64,000 nucleotides of DNA from Gemmatimonadota bacterium (GCA_022820995.1 JAJEEM010000060.1:48286-112285); one strand, 5' to 3'. Shown: positions 19,262 through 29,072, counted from the stretch's first letter. A program made the numbers and translations. Notes: generated by a model from the letters alone, not told the origin.

Positions 19262-19597
19262 CTACTTGAAGCTCGCCTGAGCCTCTTCGACCGTCTCGAA
19301 GACCTTGGTCAAGCGCACGAAGCCGCTGACCTCCAGCACCTCGAGGATATTTTCCGGCACGTGGCACAGGGCGAGCCCTCCGCCGGCCTGGTTGGTCTTG
19401 CGGATGGCGATCAGCAACGCCCGCAGGCCGGCACTGCTGATGTAGCGCAGGCTCCCGCAGTCCAGGACCAGGTTGGTGGCCCCCCCGTCGATGATGCCGG
19501 AGAGTTCACCATCGAAATCCTTGGCGTTGCTGGAGTCTACGCGCCCGCTGACCACGCCTACGGCGGTATCTCCGGAATAGCTGGTCTCAATGTTCAT
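19262..19597 (-). CDS. STAS-domain anti-anti-sigma factor (SpoIIAA/RsbV-like)
   Basis: This 111-residue single STAS domain has TAVGVVSGRVDSSNAKDFDGEL followed by NLVLDCGSLRYISSAGLRAL. Ser54/Ser55 in the SSAGL loop occupy the place of the phosphorylated serine of SpoIIAA and RsbV. Its start overlaps the end of the HATPase gene by 11 bases, a coupled kinase-antagonist pair. The unphosphorylated form would bind the HATPase partner; the phosphatase encoded divergently is the natural dephosphorylating enzyme. No sigma factor gene is in the window. Confidence 0.93.
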   Translation of the reverse strand: MNIETSYSGDTAVGVVSGRVDSSNAKDFDGELSGIIDGGATNLVLDCGSLRYISSAGLRALLIAIRKTNQAGGGLALCHVPENILEVLEVSGFVRLTKVFETVEEAQASFK

Positions 19598-20030
19598 CTG
19601 GCGATTCCTCGCTTCCGGCAGCCCCCAGCGGCTGCGTCAGGGTAAGGCAGTTGAAACCCTCGACCCGCTCATATGCAAGCGTGTCAATAAAAGACTTCGT
19701 AAGGTGGATGCCAAGCCCCCCGATCGGACGATCCTCCGCCGCCAGGCTCAAATCGGGAATCTCCGCGTCCTCGAGCGGGTTGAAGGGTTGGCCGTTATCT
19801 CGAATCGTGATCTCAATGTCGGCGTCTCCGAGGCGAATGTCCACCGTGATGACCGGATCCTCCGTTGCGCCCTCGAATCCGTAGGAGATGATGTTCGTCA
19901 GGAGTTCGTCCAGCGAGAGCTGAAAACGGAAGATGATGTTCTGCGAAAGCGCGTGCTCGACGCAGAAGCGCTCGACCTCGTCCACCACGCGACGTGGCTC
20001 GCTCGGGTCCGGCTTGACGACGATCCGCAA
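19587..20030 (-). CDS. ATP-binding anti-sigma-type serine kinase (HATPase_c_2, RsbW-like)
   Basis: This GHKL ATPase of about 147 residues has an N-box FQLSLDELLTNIISYGFEG, a G1 box IRDNGQPFNPL and a G2 region PIGGLGIHLTKSF, as in RsbW and SpoIIAB. The frame is open far upstream; I choose TTG 20030 because AGGAG lies upstream and the domain begins there (RIVVKPDPSEPRR). ATG 20174 would add 48 residues of low-confidence sequence. It would phosphorylate the STAS protein encoded just downstream and sequester a sigma factor or another target when free. Confidence 0.88.
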   Translation of the reverse strand: MRIVVKPDPSEPRRVVDEVERFCVEHALSQNIIFRFQLSLDELLTNIISYGFEGATEDPVITVDIRLGDADIEITIRDNGQPFNPLEDAEIPDLSLAAEDRPIGGLGIHLTKSFIDTLAYERVEGFNCLTLTQPLGAAGSEESPDEH

Positions 20031-20280
20031 TCCGCTCCGCTCCTGTTGGTCCTGTCGGCCGTGCCGGCCGGGCGCCCGCTCGCGGTCCCGGGCGCCTTCG
20101 GCGCCGAAACCACGCGTGCTCCGAGGTTTGACATATTGCGCGGCCGGTCCCCGGTTGTGGAGATTCCCGCACATCGCGCCGGGATCCTCCGCGCAAATCG
20201 ACAGGGACGATGACGACTCGACGCGGTTTCGGACAAGGGCGGGGACCCATGACCGACGATTCACCTCAACCGAGGCCTCG

Positions 20281-21432
20281 ATGCCGAAGATCCTGGTAGT
20301 AGACGACGAACCCGATCTTGAACTGCTCCTCCGGCAGAAGTTCCGGCGCCGGATCCGCTCGGGCGAATTCACGCTGGTCTTCGCCCAGAACGGGATCGAG
20401 GCCCTCGAGCGGCTCGACGAACACGACGATGTCGACGGGGTGCTCTCCGACGTCAACATGCCGGAGATGGACGGCCTCACCCTGCTGGCGCAGCTGGGCG
20501 AACTCGACCGGGACCTTCGCGCCGTCATGGTCACGGCCTACGGGGACATGAAGAACATCCGCACCGCCATGAACCGCGGTGCGTTCGACTTCGTCACCAA
20601 GCCGATCGATTTCGGGGATCTCGAAACCACCATCGCCAAGACCCTCGAACACCTCGCGATCATGCGAGCCGCGCTTCGCGACCGCGACGCGCTGGTGGCG
20701 CTGCGCCAGGAACTGGGCGTGGCGGCGCGGATGCAGGAGTCGATTCTGCCGACGAACTACCCGACCGACCCGCGCTACGAGCTTCATGCATGGATGACGC
20801 CGGCCCGCGAGGTCGGGGGGGATTTCTACGATTTCTTCCGCCTCGAGGAAGACCACATGGCGATCGTCGTGGCCGATGTCTCGGGCAAGGGCGTCCCGGC
20901 GGCCTTCTTCATGATGGTGAGCCGCACGCTGCTCAAGGGGACGGCGATCGGCGAGGCCGACCCTTCGATCTGTCTCGATGAGGTGAACCAGCTTCTCATC
21001 AACGAGAACGAGGAGTCGATGTTCGTGACCCTCTTCTACGCCAACTTCAATCCCGCGAACGGTCACGCCACGTTCGCGAACGCGGGGCACAATCTTCCGT
21101 TTCTCATCAAGGCTTCGGGAGAGGTCGAGCAGATCGTCTCCGATCCGGGACTCGTCCTCGGAATCATGTCCGGCGTCGACTTCCCCAGGGGGTCGATCAC
21201 GCTGGAGCCGGGCGACGCCGTGTTCTTCTACACCGACGGCGTGACGGAGGCGATGGACGAGGACGGCGTCGAACTCGGCGAAAAGGAACTGGCGGAGGTC
21301 CTTGGCGAATGCGGCGGATCGTCCGCGGAAGACATCAACCGCCACGTGATCCGGGCGGTGCAGGAACATGCCGGAGAGGCGGACCAGTCGGACGACATCA
21401 CGTGCCTGACGCTCCGGTACCTGGGGACCTGA
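20281..21432 (+). CDS. response regulator fused to PP2C serine phosphatase (RsbU/SpoIIE-like)
   Basis: The 383 residues comprise a receiver domain (about 1-120; acidic D8/D9, phosphoacceptor D57 in LSDVNMPEMDG, T85, K107 in TKPID) and a PP2C/SpoIIE phosphatase domain (about 140-383). The latter shows AREVGGDFYDFF, VVADVSGKGVPAAFFMM, FFYTDGVTEAMDEDG and SDDITCLTLR, including the metal-binding aspartates. Phosphorylation of D57 would switch the phosphatase that acts on the STAS protein encoded on the other strand. I chose ATG 20281 because the receiver begins exactly there. Four bases separate it from the binding-protein gene downstream, so they form one unit with the histidine kinase. Confidence 0.95.
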   Translation: MPKILVVDDEPDLELLLRQKFRRRIRSGEFTLVFAQNGIEALERLDEHDDVDGVLSDVNMPEMDGLTLLAQLGELDRDLRAVMVTAYGDMKNIRTAMNRGAFDFVTKPIDFGDLETTIAKTLEHLAIMRAALRDRDALVALRQELGVAARMQESILPTNYPTDPRYELHAWMTPAREVGGDFYDFFRLEEDHMAIVVADVSGKGVPAAFFMMVSRTLLKGTAIGEADPSICLDEVNQLLINENEESMFVTLFYANFNPANGHATFANAGHNLPFLIKASGEVEQIVSDPGLVLGIMSGVDFPRGSITLEPGDAVFFYTDGVTEAMDEDGVELGEKELAEVLGECGGSSAEDINRHVIRAVQEHAGEADQSDDITCLTLRYLGT

Positions 21433-21436
21433 CCTG

Positions 21437-22615
21437 ATGCGGCGCCCGTCGTTCACGCTCGCGGTCGTCCTGGCGGCCGGCCTCATGCCCGGCCCCGTCG
21501 TGTCGCAGCAGGATGAGTCCGCGACCGAGGGCGTTTACGCCGATTCCATCGTCTTCGGCCAGTCCGCGGCGCTCGAGGGACCCGCGGGCGAACTCGGCCG
21601 CAACATGCACCTGGGCATCCGGGCCGCGTTCGAGGAGGCCAATCGAGAGGGCGGCGTGCACGGGCGCGCCCTCCGCCTCATCGTCCGCGACGACGGCTAC
21701 GAACCCGAACCCGCCGTCGCCAACACGCAGGAACTCATCGAGCACGGCGTGTTCGGCCTCATCGGCGCCGTCGGCACGCCGACCTCCAGCGCCGCGGAAC
21801 CCGGCGCGAGCGACGCCGGCGTTCCCTATATCGGGGCCTTCACGGGCGCCGGCCTCCTGAGGCGCCCGGACCAGCGCTACGTCGTCAACCTGCGGGCATC
21901 CTACGGTCAGGAAACGGAAGAGATGGTGGAGCGCCTCACGCGCGACCTCGGCTTCCAGCGCATCGCGGTCTTCTACCAGGACGACAACTACGGACTGGCC
22001 GGGCTGACGGGCGTCCGCAGCGCGATGGACGCGCGCGGCATGGAACTCGTCAGCGAAGCCCCCTACATGCGGAACACGCGGGCCGTGAAGCGCGGACTGC
22101 TCGACATCCAGGCCGGCAACCCCCAGGCCGTCATCATCATCGGCGCGTACATCCCCGTGGCGCACTTCATCCGGTGGGCGAGGAAGATCGGTCTCGACGC
22201 GCTGTTCGTGAACATCTCCTTCGTCGGCAGCTACGCGCTCCTCGACGAACTGGGCCGCGCCGGAGACGGCGTCGTCGTGACGCAGGTCGTGCCTTTCCCG
22301 CGGGATCCGAGCGTCCCCGTGGTGGCGCGCTACCAGGCCGCGCTGCGGGCGGTCGACCCCTCGGCCCGGCCGGGCTTCGTATCGCTGGAGGGCTATCTGG
22401 CCGGGCGGCTGGTCGTGGAGGCGCTGGCAGCCGGCGATCCGGACGTTCGGCCCACGCGGGAGTCCTTCCTCCGCACGCTGACGGAATCCGGCCCCATCGA
22501 CCTCGGCGGCTTCACGGTCGAATACGGAGTGGAAGACAACCAGGGATCGGACCTCGTGTTCCTGACCGTGATTCGAGAGGGCGAGTTCGTTCCCGTGAGT
22601 CGGCTCTCCCGGTGA
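21437..22615 (+). CDS. LivJ-type periplasmic binding protein, likely ligand sensor
   Basis: This 392-residue exported type I periplasmic binding protein (Leu/Ile/Val or amide family) has a signal peptide (ending VVSQQ) and then IVFGQSAALEGPAGELG, MHLGIRAAFEEANREGGVHGR, LIGAVGTPTSSAAEP and VFYQDDNYGLAG. No transporter permease or ATPase is near. Its stop overlaps the start of the histidine kinase (GTGA), and the receiver-phosphatase lies just upstream. I infer that it presents an amino-acid-like ligand to the kinase sensor domain rather than serving transport. Confidence 0.9.
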   Translation: MRRPSFTLAVVLAAGLMPGPVVSQQDESATEGVYADSIVFGQSAALEGPAGELGRNMHLGIRAAFEEANREGGVHGRALRLIVRDDGYEPEPAVANTQELIEHGVFGLIGAVGTPTSSAAEPGASDAGVPYIGAFTGAGLLRRPDQRYVVNLRASYGQETEEMVERLTRDLGFQRIAVFYQDDNYGLAGLTGVRSAMDARGMELVSEAPYMRNTRAVKRGLLDIQAGNPQAVIIIGAYIPVAHFIRWARKIGLDALFVNISFVGSYALLDELGRAGDGVVVTQVVPFPRDPSVPVVARYQAALRAVDPSARPGFVSLEGYLAGRLVVEALAAGDPDVRPTRESFLRTLTESGPIDLGGFTVEYGVEDNQGSDLVFLTVIREGEFVPVSRLSR

Positions 22616-24840
22616 GCACCTCGGGCCCTCCGGTGAAACAGAGCGACGAGCGCCTCCACCGCGCATTCGCGTGGGCCCTGGCGCGGCTCCCCGGCGGGTT
22701 CGGCGAGCGGGCCCGGCAGGCGACCGGCGGCCGCTTCGGCATCGGCAGCCAGATCGTCGTCGGACTGGGCGGCGGCGTGCTGCTGACGATCAGCGCGATC
22801 CTCCTCGCGCTCCTCCTGATGACCATCGTGGAGCGGAGTCAGAGCGAAGTCACGCAGGAGCAGATCCCTTCGCTCCTCGCGGGCCACCGCGTGACGCAGC
22901 ACAGCGAGGCGCTCCTGCGCGCATCCCCGCAGCTCCTGTCGGCCGCCGACCCCGCGACGCTGGCGGACGTACGGGCCGCCGTCCTGCTGGAACAGGACAG
23001 CCTCCAGTTCTGGGTCGGCGAGGTCGGCGGCGGAGCGGGAATGGATGCGGATGTCGCGGGTCTGGCCGACGACCTGGTGGCGAACATCAACGAGATCTAC
23101 GAGTCGGTCAACAACCGGATGACCTACGCCGCATCGCTCGCGGAAATGGGCGCCGTCGTCGAGGAGACCGGACTCCGCCTGCAATCGGTGCTCGAGGAGG
23201 CGATCGACGATCAGTACTTCTTCATCCGTACGGGGCTCCGCGGGCTGACGGACGTTCCGGCGCCGGTGTCCCAGCGCCAGGCGCTCGACGAAACCGAGCA
23301 GCTTTACGGCCTCCTGAGCTTCAAGGCGTCTCAGAACCAGGCGATCACGCTGATCCAGCAGGCCTTCACCGAGACGAATGCGGAGTTTCTGCTCGCCAAC
23401 CAGGGGCGCGTGGAGACCGCCCTCCGCGACGTGCGGGCGACGCTGCCCCGGATCCGCCCGCTCCTGAGGGAGACGCTGGCCGACGCCGTGAGCGTCCCCA
23501 GCGAGTTGTACGAAGGTCCGACCGGCATCTTCGAGACCCGGCGGCGCGAACTCGAAGAGGTCGGCCGGGCCGAGGAGTTGCTCGAGCGCAACCGGCAGAC
23601 GACGGCGGAACTCGACATCGGGGTCCGGTCGCTCATGGAACGCGTCGAGGACACCGCCCGCGACGCGGCGAATCGCTCCGCGTTCCTCGTTCGGCTGGGG
23701 TTCTGGTTCCTCCTCGCCGTGATCCTGTTCACTATCGGCGCGGCCCGCATCGCCTGGAAGACGTTCGGCCGCTCCCTCATCGTTCGGTTGAGCAGCCTGT
23801 TCGAGACGACGCGGCGCATGTCCGAGGGTGACCTCGAAGTGAAGGTGGAGATCGAGGGCAACGACGAGGTCACCGACATGGCGCACGCGCTGGAGGTCTT
23901 CCGGAAGCACGCCCTCGAGGTGCAGCGGCTGAATCTGGTCGAGAAGCTGGCGCAGGAGGTCCAGACGAAGAACGAGGCGCTCGAGCAGACGCTCGACGAT
24001 CTCCAGCGCACGCAGCAACAGGTCATCACGCAGGAGAAGCTGGCATCGCTCGGCGCCCTCACGGCGGGGATCGCCCACGAGATCCGCAATCCGCTCAACT
24101 TCGTTAACAACTTCTCGGTGCTCTCGAAGGAACTGATCGAGGAGCTGAAGGAGGAGCTGAAGGAGGTCGCGGAGGGAAACGCGGAGCTGGATCGCGACTT
24201 CATCGAGGAGGTGCTCGGCGACCTCGACATGAATGTGACCAAGGTCCGGGAACACGGAGGCCGGGCCGACCGCATCGTCGAGGGGATGCTGGCGCACTCG
24301 CGGGAGGACGCGGGCGACGCGGAGACCATCGACGTCAACCTGCTGCTCGATGAGTACGCGAAGCTCGCCTACCACGGCCTGCGCGGCACGGACTCCTCCT
24401 TCAACGTGACGCTGGACCGGGACTTCGATGAGGAAGCCGGCGAAGTCACCGGCATCGCCCGCGACCTGAGCCGGGTCTTCCTGAACATCGTGACCAACGC
24501 CTGTCACGCGACGGCCGCCCGCAAGGAGCAGGACGACGACGGCGATTATTCCCCCACCGTGTCCCTCAGGACGAGGGGCCACGAAGACCACGTGATGGTG
24601 TCGATCCGGGACAACGGCACCGGGATCCCGGACTCCATCGTCAAGAAGATCTTCGAACCCTTCTTCACGACGAAGTCGGGTACGCAGGGAACCGGACTCG
24701 GATTGTCGATCTCCCGCGATATCGTCGTCGGCCACGGCGGCGAACTCGAGGTGGAGAGCGAGCCGGGCGAGTTCACCGAGTTCAGGATCAAGCTGCTCCG
24801 CAAGAGCAACATTTCCGAAGTGGCGGCGGCCGTGACGTGA
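22612..24840 (+). CDS. membrane sensor histidine kinase
   Basis: The 742 residues run: N-terminal cytoplasmic stretch, TM1 about 46-73, a long mostly helical periplasmic domain to about 358, TM2 about 359-383, HAMP about 383-440, coiled coil 440-475, HisKA with H489 in GIAHEIRNPLNF, and HATPase (N-box NIVTNACHA, G1 RDNGTGIPD, F-box FEPFFTTK, G2 GTGLGLSI). GTG 22612 overlaps the preceding stop (GTGA). The long frame upstream is shadow. The only receiver nearby is the PP2C fusion two genes upstream, its likely partner. Confidence 0.94.
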   Translation: MSTSGPPVKQSDERLHRAFAWALARLPGGFGERARQATGGRFGIGSQIVVGLGGGVLLTISAILLALLLMTIVERSQSEVTQEQIPSLLAGHRVTQHSEALLRASPQLLSAADPATLADVRAAVLLEQDSLQFWVGEVGGGAGMDADVAGLADDLVANINEIYESVNNRMTYAASLAEMGAVVEETGLRLQSVLEEAIDDQYFFIRTGLRGLTDVPAPVSQRQALDETEQLYGLLSFKASQNQAITLIQQAFTETNAEFLLANQGRVETALRDVRATLPRIRPLLRETLADAVSVPSELYEGPTGIFETRRRELEEVGRAEELLERNRQTTAELDIGVRSLMERVEDTARDAANRSAFLVRLGFWFLLAVILFTIGAARIAWKTFGRSLIVRLSSLFETTRRMSEGDLEVKVEIEGNDEVTDMAHALEVFRKHALEVQRLNLVEKLAQEVQTKNEALEQTLDDLQRTQQQVITQEKLASLGALTAGIAHEIRNPLNFVNNFSVLSKELIEELKEELKEVAEGNAELDRDFIEEVLGDLDMNVTKVREHGGRADRIVEGMLAHSREDAGDAETIDVNLLLDEYAKLAYHGLRGTDSSFNVTLDRDFDEEAGEVTGIARDLSRVFLNIVTNACHATAARKEQDDDGDYSPTVSLRTRGHEDHVMVSIRDNGTGIPDSIVKKIFEPFFTTKSGTQGTGLGLSISRDIVVGHGGELEVESEPGEFTEFRIKLLRKSNISEVAAAVT

Positions 24841-24869
24841 GGGTTCGCCGCATCGACCATGGAGAGAAG

Positions 24870-26516
24870 ATGAGAACGAAACGGTATTGCGGGCTGCTGG
24901 CGGCGGCCGGGGTCTTCCTCCTCGGCGCGGGATCTCTGCTCGCGCAGGACGGACGCCCGGAAACGACTCCCCGCGGCGACGACGAGGGCGACGGCCCCTA
25001 CGACCGCCTGATTCTCCGCGGCGTCACGATCATCGATGGAACGGGCGCGCCGCCTCAGGGCCCGATGGACATCGTCATCGAGGGCGACCGCATCGCCTCC
25101 GTCAGCACCGTCGGCTACCCGGGACTCGACATCAACGAGGAACGCCGGCCCGACCTGGAAATCGAGGAGAATCCCGACGCGAACGTGCACGAGATCGACC
25201 TCTCCGGGCACTTCGTCATGCCGGGTTTCGTCGACATGCATGCGCACACCGGCGGCGTCCCCAAGGCGTCGCAGCCGGAGTACGTCTACAAGCTGTGGAT
25301 GGGTCACGGGATCACGACCTCCCGCGGCGTCGGCCACGGACCGATGATGTGGTCGCTCGGGGAGAAGGCGAAGGCGGCGCGCAACGACATCGTCGCCCCG
25401 CGCATGTACACGTACGTGCGGCCGGGAGAGGCTTGGGACCAGGGGCCGGTGAATACGCCCGAAAGGGCGCGCGAGTGGGTGCGCTGGGCCGCGGCGCAGG
25501 AGGTCGAGGGACAGAAGATCGACGGACTCAAGCTGGGTTCCTACGACCCGCCGATCATGGAGGCGCTCATCGACGAGGCGCACCGGCACGGGCTCGGCAC
25601 CGTGGCCCACCTGGGCCAGATGGGCGTGGGGCGCATGACCGCGCTCGACGCGGCCGAGATCGGGCTCGACATGATGACCCACTACTACGGCCTGTTCGAG
25701 TCGATGCTGTCCGACTACAGCGTCCAGGACTGGCCGCTCGACTACAACTACCAGAACGAGCAGCACCGCTTCGGCAACGTGGCCCGCCTCTGGAATCAGG
25801 TCGACGGGCCCGGCTCGGAGAGCTGGAACGCGCTCCAGGAGCGCTTCCTCGAACTCGGGTTCGGGATCGATCCGACGATGACGATCTACGAGGCGAGCCG
25901 GGACGTGATGGCGGCCCGCAACGCGGACTGGCACGAGGAGTACACGCTCCCCAGCCAGTGGGACTTCTATCAGCCCAGCCGGGCCGCGCACGGCTCGTAC
26001 TGGTTCTACTGGACGAGCGAGGATGAGGTCGCGTGGCGGAACTTCTACAAGGTGTGGATGCAGTTCCTCAACGAGTACAAGAACCGCGGCGGCCGGGTGA
26101 CGACGGGCTCGGACTCGGGATTCATCTACAAGCTGTACGGCTTCGATTACATCCGGGAGTTCGAACTGCTGCGCGAGGCCGGGTTCCACCCGGTGGAGGT
26201 CATCCGCTCGGCCACCCTGCACGGGGCGCAGGAACTGAACGATCCCAAGGGGCTCCCGCCCGAGTTCGGGATGATCCGCCCCGGGCTCAAGGCCGATTTC
26301 GTCGTCGTCGAGGAGAACCCGCTTCAGAACCTCAAGGTCCTGTACGGAACCGGCGCCGTGAAGCTCAACGACGAGACCGGCGAGACCGAGCGCGTCGGCG
26401 GCATCAAGTACACGATCAAGGACGGCATCATCTACGACGCGAAGCAGCTGCTGGCCGACGTGCGCGAGATGGTGCGGGCGGCGAAGGCCGAACTCGCGAC
26501 GGACGACGACAATTAG
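24870..26516 (+). CDS. exported metal-dependent amidohydrolase
   Basis: This 548-residue protein has a signal peptide (LLAAAGVFLLGAGSLLAQD) and an amidohydrolase fold: VTIIDGTGAPPQGPMDIVIEGDRI, metal site MPGFVDMHAHTGG, later HRHGLGTVAHLGQ, and GSDSGF near the C-terminal side. Family members hydrolyse cyclic amides, dipeptides or imidazolone-type substrates. This periplasmic branch is usually annotated only as amidohydrolase. ATG 24870 has GGAGAG upstream and begins the signal peptide. It follows the kinase gene by 29 bases and may be read from the same transcript. Confidence 0.88.
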   Translation: MRTKRYCGLLAAAGVFLLGAGSLLAQDGRPETTPRGDDEGDGPYDRLILRGVTIIDGTGAPPQGPMDIVIEGDRIASVSTVGYPGLDINEERRPDLEIEENPDANVHEIDLSGHFVMPGFVDMHAHTGGVPKASQPEYVYKLWMGHGITTSRGVGHGPMMWSLGEKAKAARNDIVAPRMYTYVRPGEAWDQGPVNTPERAREWVRWAAAQEVEGQKIDGLKLGSYDPPIMEALIDEAHRHGLGTVAHLGQMGVGRMTALDAAEIGLDMMTHYYGLFESMLSDYSVQDWPLDYNYQNEQHRFGNVARLWNQVDGPGSESWNALQERFLELGFGIDPTMTIYEASRDVMAARNADWHEEYTLPSQWDFYQPSRAAHGSYWFYWTSEDEVAWRNFYKVWMQFLNEYKNRGGRVTTGSDSGFIYKLYGFDYIREFELLREAGFHPVEVIRSATLHGAQELNDPKGLPPEFGMIRPGLKADFVVVEENPLQNLKVLYGTGAVKLNDETGETERVGGIKYTIKDGIIYDAKQLLADVREMVRAAKAELATDDDN

Positions 26517-26541
26517 CGATCGACGGACGGAGGACGCGGGA

Positions 26542-27186
26542 ATGAAGTTCACGGGCGGGATCGGGCTCCTGTTCCTGGCGCTGGCCGCGTGCGCCGCCGA
26601 GGCGGGCGAGGGGGAGGTGCGGACGGTCCAGCCCGGCGCGCCGGGCGAGGCCACGCGCGTCCTGACGGTGGAGGAAGCCGCATCCCTCGAGCACGTCACC
26701 CACACCCCGGCGGACGTGCGCTTCATGCAGGGGATGATCCCGCACCACGCCCAGGCGCTGGAGATGGCCGCGCTCATTCCGGAGCGAACGGAGCACGAGG
26801 GACTGCTCCTGCTCGGGCGCCGGATCGAGATCTCCCAGCGGGACGAGATCGCGTGGATGACGCGCTGGCTCGAGCGCCGCGGCGAGACGGCTCCGATGAT
26901 GGGGGCCGGACACGCGCACGGGCTCGGCGAAGGCGAACTCATGCCGGGGATGCTGTCCCGCGAGGAGATGGACGCCCTCGCCGCCGCGCGCGGCTCCGGG
27001 TTCGACCGGCTCTTCCTCGAAGGAATGATCAAGCATCACCAGGGCGCCCTGGCGATGGTGGCCGAGTTGTTCGGGAGTCCGGGCGGAGGCCAGGAGACCG
27101 AGATTTTTCGGTTCGCGGCGGATGTGGACGCGGACCAGGACATGGAGATCCTGCGCATGCGCGACATGCTGAACAGGATTCCATGA
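26542..27186 (+). CDS. DUF305 lipoprotein
   Basis: This 214-residue protein has a lipoprotein signal (LALAACAA) and two ferritin-like DUF305 helical repeats marked by MQGMIPHHAQALEMA and EGMIKHHQGALAMV. DUF305 proteins are exported and often associated with copper; their chemistry is not settled. It lies 25 bases after the amidohydrolase and may be co-transcribed with the LVIVD gene after it. Confidence 0.9.
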   Translation: MKFTGGIGLLFLALAACAAEAGEGEVRTVQPGAPGEATRVLTVEEAASLEHVTHTPADVRFMQGMIPHHAQALEMAALIPERTEHEGLLLLGRRIEISQRDEIAWMTRWLERRGETAPMMGAGHAHGLGEGELMPGMLSREEMDALAAARGSGFDRLFLEGMIKHHQGALAMVAELFGSPGGGQETEIFRFAADVDADQDMEILRMRDMLNRIP

Positions 27187-27218
27187 CCGCTCATTGGCGA
27201 TTCACGGGAGGTAGGAAG

Positions 27219-29072
27219 ATGTCACGCACAGAGACCTTGACCGAGGGACGGCGCATCGGCCGCGCGGCGGTGGCGTTGTCCGTGTTGGCGTTCGGCTGGT
27301 TTGCCGGAGCGGATGCCGTGGCGGCCCAGGACCCGCCGCCACCCCCTCCGGAGGCTGCATGGGAATGGGATCCGGACGATCCGCGCATCGGGCTCGCGCC
27401 GGGTCTCCACGATGCCGGCATGGCGATCGGCAACCTCGAGCGGCTGATCAGCCTCCCGAAACCCGATCCGTTCCTCACCGACGAAGCCGGGGGACGCGGA
27501 CCGACGAACTCGGACCTGGCCTTCCAGGGGGACCTCGTCTTCCAGGGCAGCTACTGGGGCTTCCAGGTGTTCGACGCGTCGGATCCCGCTCAGCCGGAAC
27601 TCGTGGTCGCGGTCGTGTGCCCCGGCGGACAGGGTGACGTCAGTGTGCACGAGAACCTGCTCTTCATGTCGGTCCAGCAGACGTCGGCCCGGCTCGACTG
27701 CGGCACGGAGGGGGTCCAGGACAGCGTCAGCAACGTGCGCCTGCAGGGGATCCGCATCTTCGACATCTCCGACATCGGGAATCCCCGCCAGGTCAAGACG
27801 GTGCAGACGTGCCGCGGCTCTCACACGCACACGCTCGTCACCGACCCCGGCGACGACTCCCACGTCTACATCTACGTTTCGGGCACGGGACGCGTCCGTT
27901 CGGGCAGTGAACTCGCGGGCTGCTCCGGCCTGCCGGCCGAGGAGGACGAGGACACGGCGCTGTTCCGGATCGAGATCATCGAAGTGCCGGTGGATGCGCC
28001 GGAGAACGCCGAAGTCGTGAACATGCCGCGCATCTTCGCGGACCCCGAGACGGGGGACATCGCGGGTCTGTGGGCGGGAGGCGACCACGGCGAAGGCACA
28101 CAGGCGTCCCGTCTCACGAACCAGTGCCACGACATCACCGTGCGCTCGGACCTGGGACTCGCCGCCGGAGCCTGCTCCGGGAACGGCATCCTGCTGGACA
28201 TCTCCGATCCCGAGAATCCGGTCCGCATCGACCAGGTCGTCGATCCCAACTTCGCCTACTGGCATTCGGCGACCTTCAACAACGACGGTACGGCGATCGT
28301 CTTCACGGACGAGTGGGGCGGCGGCGGAGCGCCCCGCTGCCGCGGCTCCGATCCGGAGACGTGGGGCGCCAACGCGATCTTCACGATCCGCGACCGCAAG
28401 ATGGAGCTGGCAGGCTACTACAAGCTGCCGGTGCCGCAGACGGAGCAGGAGAACTGCGTCGCCCACAACGGTTCCATGATCCCGGTGCCCGGCCGCGACA
28501 TCATGGTGCAGGGCTGGTACCAGGGCGGCCTCTCGATCTTCGACTTCACGGATCCGGAGAATCCGTTCGAGATCGCCTACTTCGACCGGGGTCCTCTGGA
28601 CGCGGTGGAGATGCTGAGCGGCGGCTACTGGTCGGCGTACTGGCACAACGGTTCGATCTACGGCGCGGAAATCGCGCGGGGCGTGGACGTGTTCCAGCTC
28701 GCCGCCAGCGAGCACCTGTCCCAGGCGGAGATCGACGCGGCGATGTCGGTGATGGTCGGCGACTCCAACGTGCAGAACCAGGAGCGGTTCGATTGGCCCG
28801 CGAGCTTCGCGGTCGCGCGCTCGTACCTGGTCCAGATGCAGCGCGGCAGCGGCATCAACGCCGAGCGCGGAGAGCGCGTGGCGTCGCTGCTCGACATGGC
28901 GGAGAGCCAGTCCGGGGCCGACCGGAGCGCCACGCTCGATGAACTGAACGCGGTGGCCGCCGAACTCGACGAGGATGCGCGTCGCGCCGCCAACGCGGCG
29001 GGGCCGGGAGACGCCCGCCGCCTGGCGCTGCTCGCCGACGCGATCCGCGACCTCGCGGCCTCGCTGCGCTGA
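27219..29072 (+). CDS. exported LVIVD-repeat beta-propeller protein
   Basis: This 617-residue protein has a signal peptide (ending AVAAQD) and repeats of the LVIVD type (GFQVFDASDPAQPELVV, IRIFDISDIGNPRQV, ILLDISDPENPVRI, LSIFDFTDPENPFEI), which fold as a propeller. The C-terminal 120 residues are helical and unlike the repeats. Two starts are possible. ATG 27219, with GGGAGG upstream, gives a normal signal peptide and is preferred; ATG 27183 overlaps the DUF305 stop (ATGA). Function is unknown; relatives are cell-surface or periplasmic in choice-of-anchor families. Confidence 0.87.
   Translation: MSRTETLTEGRRIGRAAVALSVLAFGWFAGADAVAAQDPPPPPPEAAWEWDPDDPRIGLAPGLHDAGMAIGNLERLISLPKPDPFLTDEAGGRGPTNSDLAFQGDLVFQGSYWGFQVFDASDPAQPELVVAVVCPGGQGDVSVHENLLFMSVQQTSARLDCGTEGVQDSVSNVRLQGIRIFDISDIGNPRQVKTVQTCRGSHTHTLVTDPGDDSHVYIYVSGTGRVRSGSELAGCSGLPAEEDEDTALFRIEIIEVPVDAPENAEVVNMPRIFADPETGDIAGLWAGGDHGEGTQASRLTNQCHDITVRSDLGLAAGACSGNGILLDISDPENPVRIDQVVDPNFAYWHSATFNNDGTAIVFTDEWGGGGAPRCRGSDPETWGANAIFTIRDRKMELAGYYKLPVPQTEQENCVAHNGSMIPVPGRDIMVQGWYQGGLSIFDFTDPENPFEIAYFDRGPLDAVEMLSGGYWSAYWHNGSIYGAEIARGVDVFQLAASEHLSQAEIDAAMSVMVGDSNVQNQERFDWPASFAVARSYLVQMQRGSGINAERGERVASLLDMAESQSGADRSATLDELNAVAAELDEDARRAANAAGPGDARRLALLADAIRDLAASLR

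Noticed and set aside
22393..24735. 780-residue minus-strand frame opposite the histidine kinase
   Set aside because: Antisense shadow: the kinase boxes on the other strand are unmistakable, and this frame shows no motif.
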